Assembly (NCBI GenBank): GCA_030180135.1
Contig: CM058235.1
Location: 91,798,535 to 91,862,534 of the forward strand
Direction of reading: 5' to 3'
DNA: 64,000 nt
Source: Orychophragmus violaceus
Lineage: Eukaryota; Streptophyta; Magnoliopsida; Brassicales; Brassicaceae
In this document: positions 10,506-21,055 of the stretch, in pieces
Layout of the letters: every line of letters begins with the position of its first letter
How positions within the stretch are numbered: the first letter of the stretch is position 1
Made by a program: the position numbers and the translations under genes
Notes under the pieces: generated by a model
What the model was told of the DNA's origin: nothing
What the model saw: only the letters and a program-made list of their open reading frames with translations
Database searches by the model: none

Positions 10506-11111
10506 TCCATTTTTGACTATTGATTTTTTCAAGGGGAGGTTGACCCCAACAGTTAGCCCCCAGCTCATCATAATCGAGCGCGATGATGACGATTTTTAAG
10601 TAGTCAAGGTGAAATAAATTTTACGAACGTTTGGCCTTACCAGGATTGACTATCTTCGATAGAAAGTCGCCGAAGCTCTTTCGTCACGAACCGTCGAGAT
10701 GATTCTTCAACAACGTTAGCCAACCATTTTGCCGCAATCGGTTGTCCAAGTATTTTGATGAAGTTAGATGGGGGGGAATCGAGCGGTACGGCCAGCTTTG
10801 TTTCATGGTTTGGATTTGAGGATCTCACTTTCGAAGAAGAGTTAAGAGAATCTTGGCAACAATCCACACCTTCTGCTGATTAGCCGTGTATTTCGAAAGG
10901 ACTTGCGAGTGAACCACTCTGTGAAGGGAATGCCTCTTTTCCTAGCAGAGAGCAGTCCGCCGGAGAAAATGATCCTTGTCCTGGCGGAGAGTATTTTCAT
11001 TTTGTTGTTGACGAACCCATGGTTAAGGAAGAGTTTGAAGATATCTTGATTCCGGAGGAAGCTAGACGCTATTGGGGTAAAATTTACAGAGGGTAAGGAG
11101 TTGCTTCAGTC
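10506..11111 (+). pseudogene. Upstream part of a decayed gypsy-type gene
   Basis: The first 260 bp match 6716-6960. From about 10770 the plus strand has protein-like but interrupted reading frames, including a clean stretch near 11015-11095 (acidic, ending in RRYWGKIYRG before a stop). It leads directly into the recognisable domain at 11112-11594, so it is probably the N-terminal half of the same broken gene. Confidence 0.45.
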
Positions 11112-11660
11112 ATGAAAAAGAGAGAGGAAAGACAGATTTCCAATCCCCCTGGTTCAACCTTGTCTATGAGGGAGTCGGTCAAGAGACTTAGGCGTGATTT
11201 CAGGATCTCTGAAGCAGTCATTTTTGCGATCCCAATGCCTTGCGACCGAGCGGATTCTCCTCCGGCTGGTTATTTCACTGTGTACGGACGCTTCATTGAT
11301 TCATGCTTTCTGTGGTTTCCGGTCACTGTGTTAATAGTTTGTTTCCTTCGTCGAAAAGGATTGGCTCTCGCTAAAGTCAGTCCTCGGAGAATTCGACACT
11401 TGTTCGGAATGGTGGTTTGGTGTTTCGAGTGCCGTATCAAGCTTAGGGTTCGGCATCTTCGAAACATATTGACGTGGACTGTGACCAAAAGGGTGGTAAC
11501 GAGTACTATCTCTAGTCTATGTCGCGCCAGACCGTCATCAGGGGCTTTGAGAGAAAGGATCCCGAATGGAGGAATAATTTCTTATATGTCTTGATTGACA
11601 AAGAGTCAGTCGAGAGGGGTGGTGTCAAGTTTGTGAAATCAGATTGAGGACCAATCGGTA
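11112..11660 (+). pseudogene. Putative gypsy-type transposon domain protein (PF04195-like), broken
   Basis: The frame 11112-11594 encodes RRDFRISEAVIFAIPMPCDR, ADSPPAGYFTVYGRFIDSCF, LWFPVT, a SPRRIRHLFGMVVWCFE segment and then shifts frame; the continuation to about 11640 reads as GFERKDPEWRNNFLYVLIDK. This succession is characteristic of the plant 'putative gypsy type transposon' domain found near the 5' end of some Ty3-like or related elements. Its role is not established. Stops and frameshifts exclude a functional product. Confidence 0.6.
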
Positions 11661-13060
11661 GCCGATTCCTTTTTTGGGTTTAGACTGTCCTTATCTCTCG
11701 TTTGCTGATCCTTAAATCTTTTCATTTGTTTTTTATTTTTACAGCTTTCAATCCCATGCCATCTTGTCCGTTGGATTTGATCGATGTCATTCGGAGTTGG
11801 CCGATGAAAGAACAGATTGGAAACACTATTTTCTTTGGATAGGATCGAGGAAGCGAGAATCATCTCCCTTTCTGATGTCTACCTTTTGAGATAGCAAGGG
11901 CCGAGATGAAGGCGGCGGAAGAATAAAGGTAGATAGAATATGAACAGGCGCATGCGGTTGGCGTAATCGGAATATGGCTTAGCGCAGGAGCAGAAGATCT
12001 TCTCAAGTTGTATCCAATCGTGGATAACCATTGGAATGGACATGACCTACACTCGGGGAAAGCATTTTCGTTGCTGCAGAAGAAGTTGAAGCTAGCAAAG
12101 ATGCGGCCGTTCCTCTCATACCGCAGGGGACTGCCATTGGGTACCTAAACCAAAGCAGAAGCGGCCACGAAAAAAGCATGGAAAAGATGTTGAAGTCCAT
12201 ATTCCTGATTTGGAACCAACTAAACTCGAACACAGCGAGGGTGGTCTCATTTATGCTAATTATTTTTGGGAGGGGAGGTTTTACGCGGACTTGTAGAATC
12301 CGGGCGTTGACCCAGTCAGATATGAGGACATGGTTTGTGGTAAATCGCTTACTTGCGCATGCCAAGATTCCTTGATGGTTGACGCATTCTTCTTTTGATC
12401 AACATAAATTTACTTTTTATGACCTAACTGGTCTAACTATTAATTTTCTTCTTGTTTCAGGCATGTGAACAGAAAAGCTATTGATTCTGAAAAATAGATC
12501 AGTGAGCCTAGGAAGTATCTTGCCAGACATTCGCCGCGTTCGAGGCAGCACGGCGGACGATCGAGAGTGAGAGGGCGCAAGCCCTTTCTGAAGCAGCTTT
12601 AAAGGTTCAACTTGTGGAAGAAAAGTGTTTCCCTAAAGCGGAGTTGAAGGAGGAAACTAAGAATAGAAGAATAGGGATGTTTGACAAGATTGCATCTCGT
12701 CTTTTCAAACTTGGCGGAGTTTTCTCCAAGTTTTCAAAAGCTAAGAATAACAAATCCATTACCTTGAGACGAGGAGCAACCTCGAGATGATTTCCGAGCT
12801 GAAGACACAAAAACCACCCGCATTCGATGCTGAGGAGGCAAAACTAGAGTTGACGAAGGCTGGCCTTAAGGTGAGTGAAGTTCTCGAGTTTTACAATTTC
12901 ATTGTCGAAGCCAAAGGGTACTTTGACCTTTCTTTCTTTTCAGGCAACCCTTCTGGCCTGTCGCGATGGGACACGTCACTCCAAGTCGAAGCTGGGACGG
13001 TTGGTGTAACCGATGCCTATGGTTCCAATATCTAAGCGCTGTGGTTATCGGCGTTAAATT
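11661..13060 (+). pseudogene. Degenerate downstream part of the gypsy-type gene
   Basis: Plus-strand fragments continue: Lys/Arg-rich and Glu/Ala-rich pieces typical of the coiled-coil tail of such proteins (12480-12900), with a charged segment at 12787-12860. Intron-like T-rich stretches near 11690-11745 and 12380-12460, the latter ending in TTTCAG, suggest a formerly spliced gene. No RT, integrase or protease motif was found, so the element is non-autonomous or gutted. Confidence 0.4.
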
Positions 13061-13369
13061 CATGTTGTTGCTTCCTATTTTGAGTGTTGTTGAACTCTTC
13101 GATTTCGTTAGTTTCTCACTTCAGTCTGTGACATGTATGCTTGTTTTCTATGAACAAAATGTTTTGCTTTAAGCTTTTAAGATCCATTATCAAAATTTTG
13201 AACTTACGGACTTGCGCCGATGATCTTTTGTTGTCGGTTTCGAGCTTGTATCAAATGTACGATTGAAGGATGCTTTGAGCGCTCATCTTTCACAGTTTGA
13301 TCTTCTTAGGTTGACCCAAAGTTCGTATTTCTGATCACTTACTCCACAATTTTTCTCGGAAATTTCGAG
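13061..13369. other. 3' non-coding part of the gypsy-like element
   Basis: T-rich sequence without frames; it links the pseudogene to a third, weak GCTCGG-type region. Confidence 0.4.
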
Positions 13370-13735
13370 GATGTAGATATCTGAAGGAAGATATTTCCGA
13401 TCATAAGATCTTCTTGGAAATTAGCTTGGTGCCGACTCATAAACATTTTCGATCGATGCTATGTTTTGATGCCCATCAGGATTGTTCTGCCAAGCAGGTG
13501 TTTGCTTGCGGTTTTCCGACCAAGGCCGTCCGTAAGCCGAGCATGATTTTTCCGAGCAGTTCTCTTAACGAACCGGAAGACCGAGCAGGTTGAACAATGC
13601 CTAGCAGGACATGGCCTAGTTATATCCAAGCAGCATGCAAAACTCGACTATCTTGCTTGCGCGGACAAATTGCTAGGATGGTCTACTCAGTGATATTGAG
13701 TCTTCTTAGCAACATGGTGCTGGTCGACACCGAGC
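13370..13735. repeat. Degenerate third GCTCGG-type region
   Basis: It shares with 9700-10020 the order TTTCTCGG, GGAAATTAGCTTGGTGCCGA, GATCGATGCTATGT, GATGCCCATCAGGATT and scattered CCGAGCA words, but is much diverged. If 9690-10556 is a 5' LTR-like region, this may be its partner downstream of the gene (inference). Confidence 0.45.
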
Positions 13736-14265
13736 AAGTTAAAACCAAATTTCTATTTTAATTTTAAATACAAAATTTTAATATTAATATATCTGTTTTT
13801 AATCACAATATTATATTAAAAAATAATTTATCTTATATATATTTTTTAATTTAGTATTAATGATAATTATACAATTCATCATATAAAATTATTTTATATA
13901 TAATGAATATATCCAGTAATATCTTAAAAGTCAAATAGCTAATATATTATCAGATATCTTCTAAAAGTTTAAATATAAAATAAAATAACTATTCATAAGC
14001 GATCCAAATAGAAAAAATTCCAAAATTACCAAAATAAACCTAATCAACAATAAATATAATTTTTTTTGAATATATATAAAATATATTCAAAAAAACTTTA
14101 TGCATATTTTACAACTTCATTACGATCTTGTTAAAAATCAAAATACGAGTGTGTCTTCATACTTTATGTTCCCCTTTTCTCTTATGGTATTTAGGCGGTT
14201 TTGAATCACCCTATCCAGCCATTTACTTATGATCTCATCGTCTATATGATTTTTTCCATGCCTCT
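13736..14265. other. AT-rich spacer, nothing recognised
   Basis: Over 75% A+T by inspection, with many ATATAT and TTTTAAA words. No frames, motifs or terminal repeats were seen. Confidence 0.6.
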
Positions 14266-14715
14266 TGTAACGCCCCAACCGCTACCGTCTTTGGGTTAAA
14301 CAAACACAGCTCGTGGGCTTAGCCTCGTCCGACGGCCGGACTGCTAGTTCGGGAGGCTCAAAAGACTTGTTTATTGTCCCTTTAATCACCACACGATCTT
14401 TCCATGTGCTTTGTCCTCACTCACACGATACTGCAAATCACTATCTGGTAGGTCACCCATCACAACTATTCCAGCTTAAGCATGCTTAACAATGGAGTTC
14501 TCTCTGGACAAGTGACCGGAATGATAAGTACACTGTGACATATGTAGTCAAGTCATTTCTTTTAAGACTCATTGCATATACCACAAACCGTGATGTTACA
14601 ATCACCCCCTCTCATTGAGTACAAAGCCCTCAATGTGCACCATGATCGTTATTTTTGACGGTGTGAACACTCACTTACTCCACACATATCCTCTGATTTG
14701 GCTCTGATAACACTC
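14266..14715 (-). mobile_element. Cassandra-type TRIM, 3' LTR plus internal stub
   Basis: On the minus strand a 335-bp LTR (14600 to 14266) begins TGTAACATCACGG and ends GGGGCGTTACA. Upstream in element sense is a polypurine tract (GAGAGGGGGTGAT, 14602-14614) and about 100 bp further a primer-binding-like GTTATCAGAGCC (14700-14711), close to the tRNA-iMet site. The LTR holds a 5S rRNA-like segment in sense orientation. Cassandra TRIMs are defined by 5S-bearing LTRs. The 5' LTR expected beyond 14712 is missing, so the copy is truncated. It encodes no protein. Confidence 0.8.
14430..14530 (-). other. 5S rRNA-like segment in the Cassandra LTR
   Basis: Read on the minus strand it keeps GATGGGTGACC and GTTAAGCATGCTTAAGC-like spacing of plant 5S rRNA (internal control region and 3' part), with diverged bases between. 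It is not a functional 5S gene: the segment is embedded in an LTR and flanking 5S bases are lost. Confidence 0.75.
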
Positions 14716-14940
14716 TGACCGCCATCGTCCATTATATTTCCGGCTTTAGCATCGATTTCCGCTATATTTACAGTATTTCCCCCTGCAACTATTTTTCCAA
14801 TAGTTATATTTTAAAATCAAAATATACAGAAAAATAAATAAAAACATTATTAAAAAAGTATTTAAAAATTGTATAAATTTTACGACATAAAAGTCAAAAC
14901 CAAGCTTTACAATTGAAAATTATGTCTATTATGAGACGCT
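14716..14940. other. AT-rich spacer
   Basis: No genes seen. It may include the eroded 5' side of the Cassandra element. Confidence 0.5.
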
Positions 14941-14946
14941 AATCTA

Positions 14947-15142
14947 TCAAAACGCTCCACGCTTTTCATCAATTTCCCCACATAGGAAGACACTGGTCCC
15001 GATCTCCTCAGTCATGAACTCCGGATGATTTCCGGTTCTCTTTATCTGTTGCATGCACAAAGCGATGGAATTCGTGCAGTGATGTTTCCAAGCTCGGTAG
15101 ACGATGTCTAGTTGGATAGGATTCCAATAGAAATTTTCCCGA
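14947..15142 (-). pseudogene. Short protein-coding fragment, possibly transposase-derived
   Basis: The minus-strand frame encodes NFYWNPIQLDIVYRAWKHHC and about 45 further residues to a stop at 14947. The pattern of a tryptophan-containing helix followed by a basic segment and HPEFMTEE vaguely resembles the conserved tail of plant Ptta/En/Spm transposase-family proteins. The frame runs on into TRIM DNA upstream, so only this part could be original. Identification is weak. Confidence 0.25.
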
Positions 15143-15147
15143 ATGAC

Positions 15148-15654
15148 GTATATTAGGACATAATGTCCCACGTCCATGCACTCCAACCGATCCGACCAAA
15201 AGTTGGTCCAATTAACGACAACCCAGGCCCAAATTGGTGCCGTCGATCCAAGCCTGAACATTTCGAGATTAATGGCCAAAGAACCATTATCTCGAAAGTT
15301 GGAAGGGATCTCAAATAATATATAAAGAATATGGGCCACCCCACTTATCACCAATTGGTTTTAGGTTGGAAGTCCATAGAACTTAATATGGTATCAGAGC
15401 CCGATCCACGCCAATCCAACCTGATCCGGCCCAGAATTGGTCCAACCATCGACAACCCATGCCCAAACTGGTGTCGTCGATCCAAGCCCAAACATTCGGA
15501 GATTAATGGTCAAAGAACCATTATCTCGAGAGGCGTATTAGGACATAATGTCTCACATCGGTAGTTGGAAAGGATCCCAAATAGTATATAAGGGATATGG
15601 ACCACTCCACTTATCACTAATTGGTTTTAGGTAGAAAGTCCATAGAATTTAATA
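15148..15654 (+). mobile_element. Chained TRIM: two internal regions, shared LTR
   Basis: A terminal-repeat retrotransposon in miniature. The right LTR spans about 15549-15654 (TGTCTCACATCGG to TTTAATA). A tRNA-iMet primer site TGGTATCAGAGCC is at 15389-15401, directly after a second LTR copy ending at 15388. A second internal-type segment (15184-15298) lies upstream of that middle LTR and matches 15405-15531, and a remnant of a first LTR is at 15148-15171. The middle LTR has lost its first ~20 bp. The order LTR-internal-LTR-internal-LTR indicates a tandem TRIM. Confidence 0.8.
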
Positions 15655-16369
15655 ACATATGCACTCAAATTTAAAGACTTACAATGAAAATTCTCCATCA
15701 TAAATATCTTCACTGCAAAGGGACTCTCTGGAAATTTATCCAAAGACCGTCGTAGCGAGAAATTGAGAGACTTCATGATCTTTTCTAGAACTGCCTATTA
15801 ACACAAAATACTTATATAATAGACAACTAAAGTTATATAAATTGTCTAATAAATACAACTAGAAGATGCCCACCCCTTTTGCGGGACGAATAGAATTGTC
15901 CATAATGATCTATTAATTTTACTTGATATATTATACCAAATTAACGATTTCAATTTCATATGTTGGAAATAATTATTCTAAATGCTTTTAACGTGCATGG
16001 ACTGTTTAAGCCAATCCGAATAGTATTACTGTATTATATGAAAAAACATAACATTCTAAAATAGACTTCACCTAGCTCGAATTACTTTCGTTCTAGAAAT
16101 CTTCAATTGCAAATTCATTATCCCAAAATAAGTCCACAACATATGGATTTATTATAACCTTATGAACATTTTTCTTTGGAGTTTAATTTTAAAGAGTAAT
16201 TTTGACCAATTAAACATGTCAATTCAATTGGGAGAAAATATGGATCATCCTAAGGTCGGAATGAAGAGATAAATTTTAGTTTCCAAGAAAAGAGTATGGT
16301 ATATCTACAATAAAAGTATTGAAATTTGGTTAAACCTCTATTTTCTGACGTAATTCTTTATAAATATTG
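15655..16369. other. AT-rich region, no gene recognised
   Basis: Mostly AT-rich sequence with short interrupted frames. It precedes the RPA-like remnant and may be its eroded 3' part, but no motif could be read. Confidence 0.45.
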
Positions 16370-17170
16370 TCTAAGATCTCTTCGCAAGCATATCTCCAAT
16401 ATCATCAAATGTGAAGAATTTTGTTTCACCCTCAAAATAATCAGACACACGGAAGATCAAATAATATCTACATCATACAAAACATTTTAAATTGATAATA
16501 AGTTGATTGATATTACTGATGTTATAAAAAAATAAATAGAAAACAGTACCTAGCATAGAAATCATAAACATCACCACAACTTTTAAAATTAGATAAGGGT
16601 TTTAACTCATCATCATCTTTAGAATCAGATCCATATTGAAGTGCTTTGAGCTGTAAAATTTGCATGCTTGAAAGTACATTTTTTTAATTGTGTATAGCAA
16701 CAATTGTGACACCTGTCATCACTATCTTTCCATGCTACAAACAAAAGGTTTGAAACTTAATCCATGGTTTATATATGTAAATTGAACATAGTATTTTAAC
16801 TTCTAATGCGACCTTAACCTTTCTGATTGCAGAATTCCAAATAGAATCATCTTATATATCTTGATGGAAAACTCTTTACGCATGTCCAATCTTCGACCAT
16901 ATCCAAATGTTATTTTTCGTAGAGTTGTACGTATTGGAAATGTACAACTTCCCTAAAGAAATAAATTACAAGATTATTTTCATAAAATGTTAAAAATAAA
17001 GAAGCATACACGAATAAATACAAATGTGGTTACCTTTATATTCTTTAATCCACGCAAACTGAATATTCGTAACAACATCAGATGAGCTATTTTGAGAAAT
17101 ATGCTCAATTACTTGATTTGCATAGTCTCTCCACAAATTTCAAGACAATGCATCATCCCTAAATTTATAT
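16370..17170 (-). pseudogene. RPA70-like OB-fold gene remnant (DUF223 type)
   Basis: Minus-strand exons can be read. Exon 17034-17170 encodes LWRDYANQVIEHISQNSSSD then VVTNIQFAWIKEY, ending at a GTAACC donor (17033-17032). The next exon begins after TTTAG at 16952 and, spliced in phase, gives KGKLYISNTYNSTKNN; a stop follows. Near 16375-16450 a third piece reads RVSDYFEGETKFFTFDDIGD. This order matches plant replication protein A DNA-binding subunits of the DUF223 class, which plant Helitrons often carry. Internal stops show decay. Confidence 0.65.
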
Positions 17171-17317
17171 AGTAGATTGAGTTATAATTTTATTTTAAAG
17201 AATTAATGTATCATGATTATATAAATTATATGTCACTATGTAGATTAGTCTTACCAATTATCTTTTAGGTACAATACTACAATTCAAGCTTAGTTTTGTT
17301 TCCAAACTTGTTCTTGG

Positions 17318-17667
17318 TTTTATAAACTTTAAAATAATAAAAAGTACAAAATAATAATTTGTAAACTATATAATTAAGATTCTAAATAAAGAGATATTTG
17401 TTTTTTTATATTAAAAAAATCACTTAAAAGATGACAAGTTTCAATCATTGAAGGAGAGAGAGTGTTTTGTAAAGGGTTTTTAAATGAGAATCGGTTCTCA
17501 TATTTTACCATTTAAAATTATTATTTTATTAATTTTTTTTAACAAGAGTTTTTCATGAAAGCCTCTCAATGGAAATGCCCTAAAAGTGCAATTTGGCTAC
17601 TATATTTGAACTTTTGTTAGTTTATTGTTTGTTAAAAGACTTCTGTTAATTTTGCAATTGATCTTTT
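17318..17667. repeat. Block 2 left flank, paralogous to 908-959 and 3914-4230
   Basis: It carries the LINE-1 target sequence uninterrupted (ATAATTTGTAAACT near 17360) and then follows block 1 to TTTTGCAATTGATCTTTT at 17667, where LINE-2 begins. Confidence 0.85.
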
Positions 17668-17839
17668 GCGACTGAAGAAGTCCATCGCCTTATTGATTCT
17701 ACATGGTCCTCTCATTGTTCTATGCTTCCATCTAATGCTTTTCATCAAGCTTTAAAGAGATGTCGCTAAAGTCTTAGGTCTTAGCTGCTGGAAATCTCAA
17801 CATGATACCAATTCCCGCAAGAAGATCCAACAGCTCCAA

Positions 17840-18196
17840 ATGTCCCTCCACCAAGCTTATGACTCTGCCCAGGTTGACTATCATCTGATCTTGGAACTAA
17901 AAAACCAACTTCATTTGGAATATAAGCTTGAGGAGAAATTTTGGAAGCTAAAGAGCAGAGTTTTATGGCTTCAGCAGGGCTACAAGAATACTAAATATTT
18001 ATATGCAGTTACTCAACAGCGTCGATGTATCAATCGTATCACGGCTTTAACTAATCCTCAAGGGCGCCTCATCTCTGCGGAGTCTGATCTTCACCATCTT
18101 ACTCGTCAATATTCACGGATATATATTCTTCTACGACCACTGCGTCTCTTGACCCTATCCTTTCACTTATTCAACCTAAAGTTACTGCAGATATGA
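17840..18196 (+). pseudogene. LINE-2 endonuclease-RT linker
   Basis: The frame encodes the helical linker before the LINE RT domain: LEEKFWKLKSRVLWLQQGYK followed by NTKYLYAVTQQRRCINRI, the usual 'DKNTKFFH' equivalent. It runs out of frame around 18120; the continuation is in the next frame and leads into the RT at 18193. Confidence 0.8.
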
Positions 18197-19242
18197 ACCG
18201 CCAACTTACTCTACTTGTCTCTGAAGAGGAAGTGTTTCATGCTTTATCCCATATGAATACTGAGAAATCGCCTGGAGCTGATGGGTTTAATGCAGGATTT
18301 TATCGTTTTCACTGGAACACTATTAAAGAAAGTGTGGTACGACATGTACAACACTTCTTTGCAACAGGAATGCTTGATCCAGATATTAATGTCACTCAAG
18401 TTTGCCTTATCCCGAAAACAGTGAATCCGACGCAGCTCAAGGACTTTCGCCCTATCAATCTCTGTAATGTGTCATACAAGCTCATCTCTAAAATTCTTGC
18501 AGAGCGTCTTAAGCCTCACCTTCTTCATCTTATCTCGGAGTTCCAATCCGCTTTCATTCCAGGTCGTCTCATTTCTGACAATGTTATCATTGGACATGAA
18601 TTGCTTCATTCTTTGAGAACCAAACACCTTAAGCAGCCCATTATGGCTCTCAAATTGGACATAACTAAAGCCTTTGATAAGGTGGATTGAAACTTCATTC
18701 ATGCCATTATGAGGAAGCTCGGTTTTTCTGACCAATGGTGTACATGGATTATGACTTGTTTACAATCAGTTTCTTACACTGTTTTGCTCAATGGTACACC
18801 GGGTGAGAAAGTCTACCCACATCATGGACTTCGTCAGGGGGATCCACTATCCCCCTATTTGTATTCGCTTTGTTTGGAAGGACTCTCGGCTTTACTTTCC
18901 AATTCTCCACAACAGAGACATCTCCATGGCTTTAAGGCCAGTCGTAGTGGACCGGCTTTCTCCCACCTCTTCTTAGCGGATGATTCGCTTCTCTTTTGTC
19001 GGGCAGATCGTGTTAAAATCCAACACCTCCTTCATCTTCTTCATCAGTATTCCAAAGCTTCTGATCAATATGTTAATTTTTCAAAGTCTGCTCCCATGTT
19101 TGGCAAAAAAATATCTCTAGATCTTAAGCAAGAACTTATGGATCTCACTGGTATCACTCAATCTGCGGGGTTTGGAAGCTATCTTGGACTGCCTGAAGCT
19201 ATTGGTCGTAATAAGTACGATACTTTCTCCTTTATTGCTTAA
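18193..19242 (+). pseudogene. LINE-2 reverse transcriptase
   Basis: RT motifs in order: MNTEKSPGADGFNAGFY, VCLIPKTVNP, DFRPINLCNVSYKLISKILA, SAFIPGRLISDNVIIGHELL, LDITKAFDKVD, LRQGDPLSPYLY, and FLADDSLLF (catalytic Asp pair at 18979-18984). A TGA at 18688-18690 replaces the Trp that normally follows KAFDKVD/E, and a TAA at 19240-19242 replaces a likely Gln. The domain is otherwise complete and in one frame, so decay is recent compared with LINE-1. Confidence 0.9.
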
Positions 19243-19977
19243 CGGGTTCAACATAGAATTGAGAATTGGACCACCCGATTTCTATCATCCGCCGGTAAGG
19301 AAGTCCTTCTCAAGTCAATAGCTACGGCATTACCCACATATTGCATGTCGTGCTTTCTTTGCCCAAAACTTACCACTCACCTCACACGTCTTATCCGTAA
19401 TTTTTGGTGGTCTAACTCCACTGATTGTCGAAAGCTTTCTTGGGTTTCCTAGGAGCGCCTCACGCGACTCAAAAAATATGGTGGTCTTGGCTTTAAAGAT
19501 ATTCATCAATTTAACATCGCACTCCTACCTAAGCAGGGTTGGAAGTTACTTACCTTTCCTAATTCACTCATTGCTCGGGTTATCAAAGCAAAATATTATC
19601 ACTCTCACTCCCTGATGGAAGCTCAAATCAGTCCTCGGCCAAGCTATGCTTGGCGAAGCATCATCACTACACTTACACTCCTCCGGGAAGGTAACCGTTG
19701 GTCAGTGGGATCGGGGACAACTATTCAGATTTGATCTCAGCCATGGCTCAACTCACCCCCTCATCCAGCTCGCCCCTCCCCTTATGTTACCCCCCCTCCC
19801 TCCCTGATTGTTAATCAGCTCTTTTTACTTCGTACAAACCAATGGAATGTCGCTCTACTTCACTATGTACTTCATCTGGATGACATCCTCTTATCCTCCG
19901 CATTCGACCCCCCCTCCCCCCGCACTTCCATACCTGATTGACCTCATTGGATCTTTATTGCCAATGGTACCTATACA
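19243..19977 (+). pseudogene. LINE-2 connection region
   Basis: The same frame continues through RIENWTTRFLSSAGKEVLLK, FWWSNSTD, KYGGLGFKDIHQFNIALLPK and PRPSYAWRSI. Three stops interrupt it: TAG 19450-19452, TGA 19732-19734 and TGA 19939-19941. The C-rich stretch at 19760-19925 is unusual in base composition but remains in frame. Confidence 0.85.
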
Positions 19978-21012
19978 GTGAAGTCGGGGTACCACCAATT
20001 TACGAAACCACGGATGCATGTTGCTCAGCCTGAAAGCCTCCGCTCTACCTTATGCAAGCGTTTGTGGCAACTTAATCTCCCCCCTAAGATTAAGCACTTC
20101 TGGTGGCGTGCTCTTAATCGCGCCCTTCCCACTACTGTTGCTCTCTCCCATCGACATATCCATGTTTCTACGACATGTCAATTCTGTGGTGATCAAGAGG
20201 AGACACTAACTCATTTGCTTTTCCAGTTTAGAGTTCCTAGAGAGATTTGGGAACTATCCTCGTTACGGCTTTGTAATGAGATGTTCAATCCAAATTCATC
20301 CCTTCTTTATCTTTTCCAAGGCATTCTCATTGCTGAAGCATCTCTTCATCAGCGCAATTGCTTATTTCTTTTCATTGGATGGAGGCTGTGGAAAGCTCGC
20401 AATGATCTCTTTTTCCGAAATTATCGATGGCATATTGTGGACATTCTTAGCTCAGCCATCACTGATTTCAACATGTGGAATGAAGCCAATAATGCTTCTC
20501 CCCACCAACCACTGCAACTCTCCTTGGTGAATCCACCCTTGCTTTCTTCCTTCCCAGAGGTTCTCCGTTCATCCTCTGATTTCTGTTGTTGCGTTGATGC
20601 GTCATGGACCGCTCCTACTTCTCGGGCAGGTATAACTTGGACTCTCCAATCCTCTGATGGTCGTTTTCTTCTGCGTGTATCAGCTTCGGTTGACCCCAAT
20701 GGCTCTAGCCTTCAGGCAGAGGCTCTGGCTCTTACAGAATCTGTCCAACATCTTAAGCGTCTTGGAAACCGTAATGTCACATTCTGTGGTGATGTAGCGG
20801 CTCTTTACTCTCTGCTTTCTCTCCACTCTTCCGATGTCTTATCGCCTGATCCACATCCTGAACTTTATGGACATCTCGCTGATATCCGAGCTCTTCAAGA
20901 CCCTTCTTTGTCTTTTTTGTTAGTCTCTCGCAAGGCCAACTCTTTAGCCGATGAACTTGCTAAAGTCGCCCGTCTTTCATCTCTTCCTCTTGTAATTACT
21001 TGTCTTGGTTGA
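19978..21012 (+). pseudogene. LINE-2 zf-RVT and RNase H domains
   Basis: The open frame of 344 codons starts inside the polyprotein (VKSGYHQF context). Residues ~25-120 are zf-RVT: LCKRLWQLNLPPKIKHFWWR and CQFCGDQEETLTHLLFQF. Residues ~200-335 are RNase H: CCVDASWTAPTSRAGITWTL, LQAEALALTESV, FCGDVAALYSLL and ANSLADELAKVARL. All the expected acidic residues are visible. It would be translated only as part of the complete LINE ORF2. Confidence 0.88.
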
Positions 21013-21055
21013 TCTTTCTTTAATATAATAGTTGACAAAAAAAAATACTTAATTA

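Larger units (their letters stand above)
17668..21045 (+). mobile_element. 5'-truncated L1-type LINE (LINE-2 of this window)
   Basis: A plus-strand non-LTR element inserted in block 2. It has the endonuclease-RT linker, RT, connection, zf-RVT and RNase H, then a short 3' UTR and A run (21037-21045). Relative to block 1 about 14 bp of target (after 17667) are missing and no target duplication was found, suggesting insertion with a small deletion. From 18193 to 21012 one frame persists, broken only by five nonsense codons; an upstream frameshift lies near 18120. Confidence 0.92.

Noticed and set aside
14430..14530. Functional 5S rRNA gene
   Set aside because: The segment is diverged, incomplete and embedded in a Cassandra LTR.
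20421..20699. 92-codon minus-strand frame
   Set aside because: Antisense of the LINE-2 RNase H domain, with no independent support.
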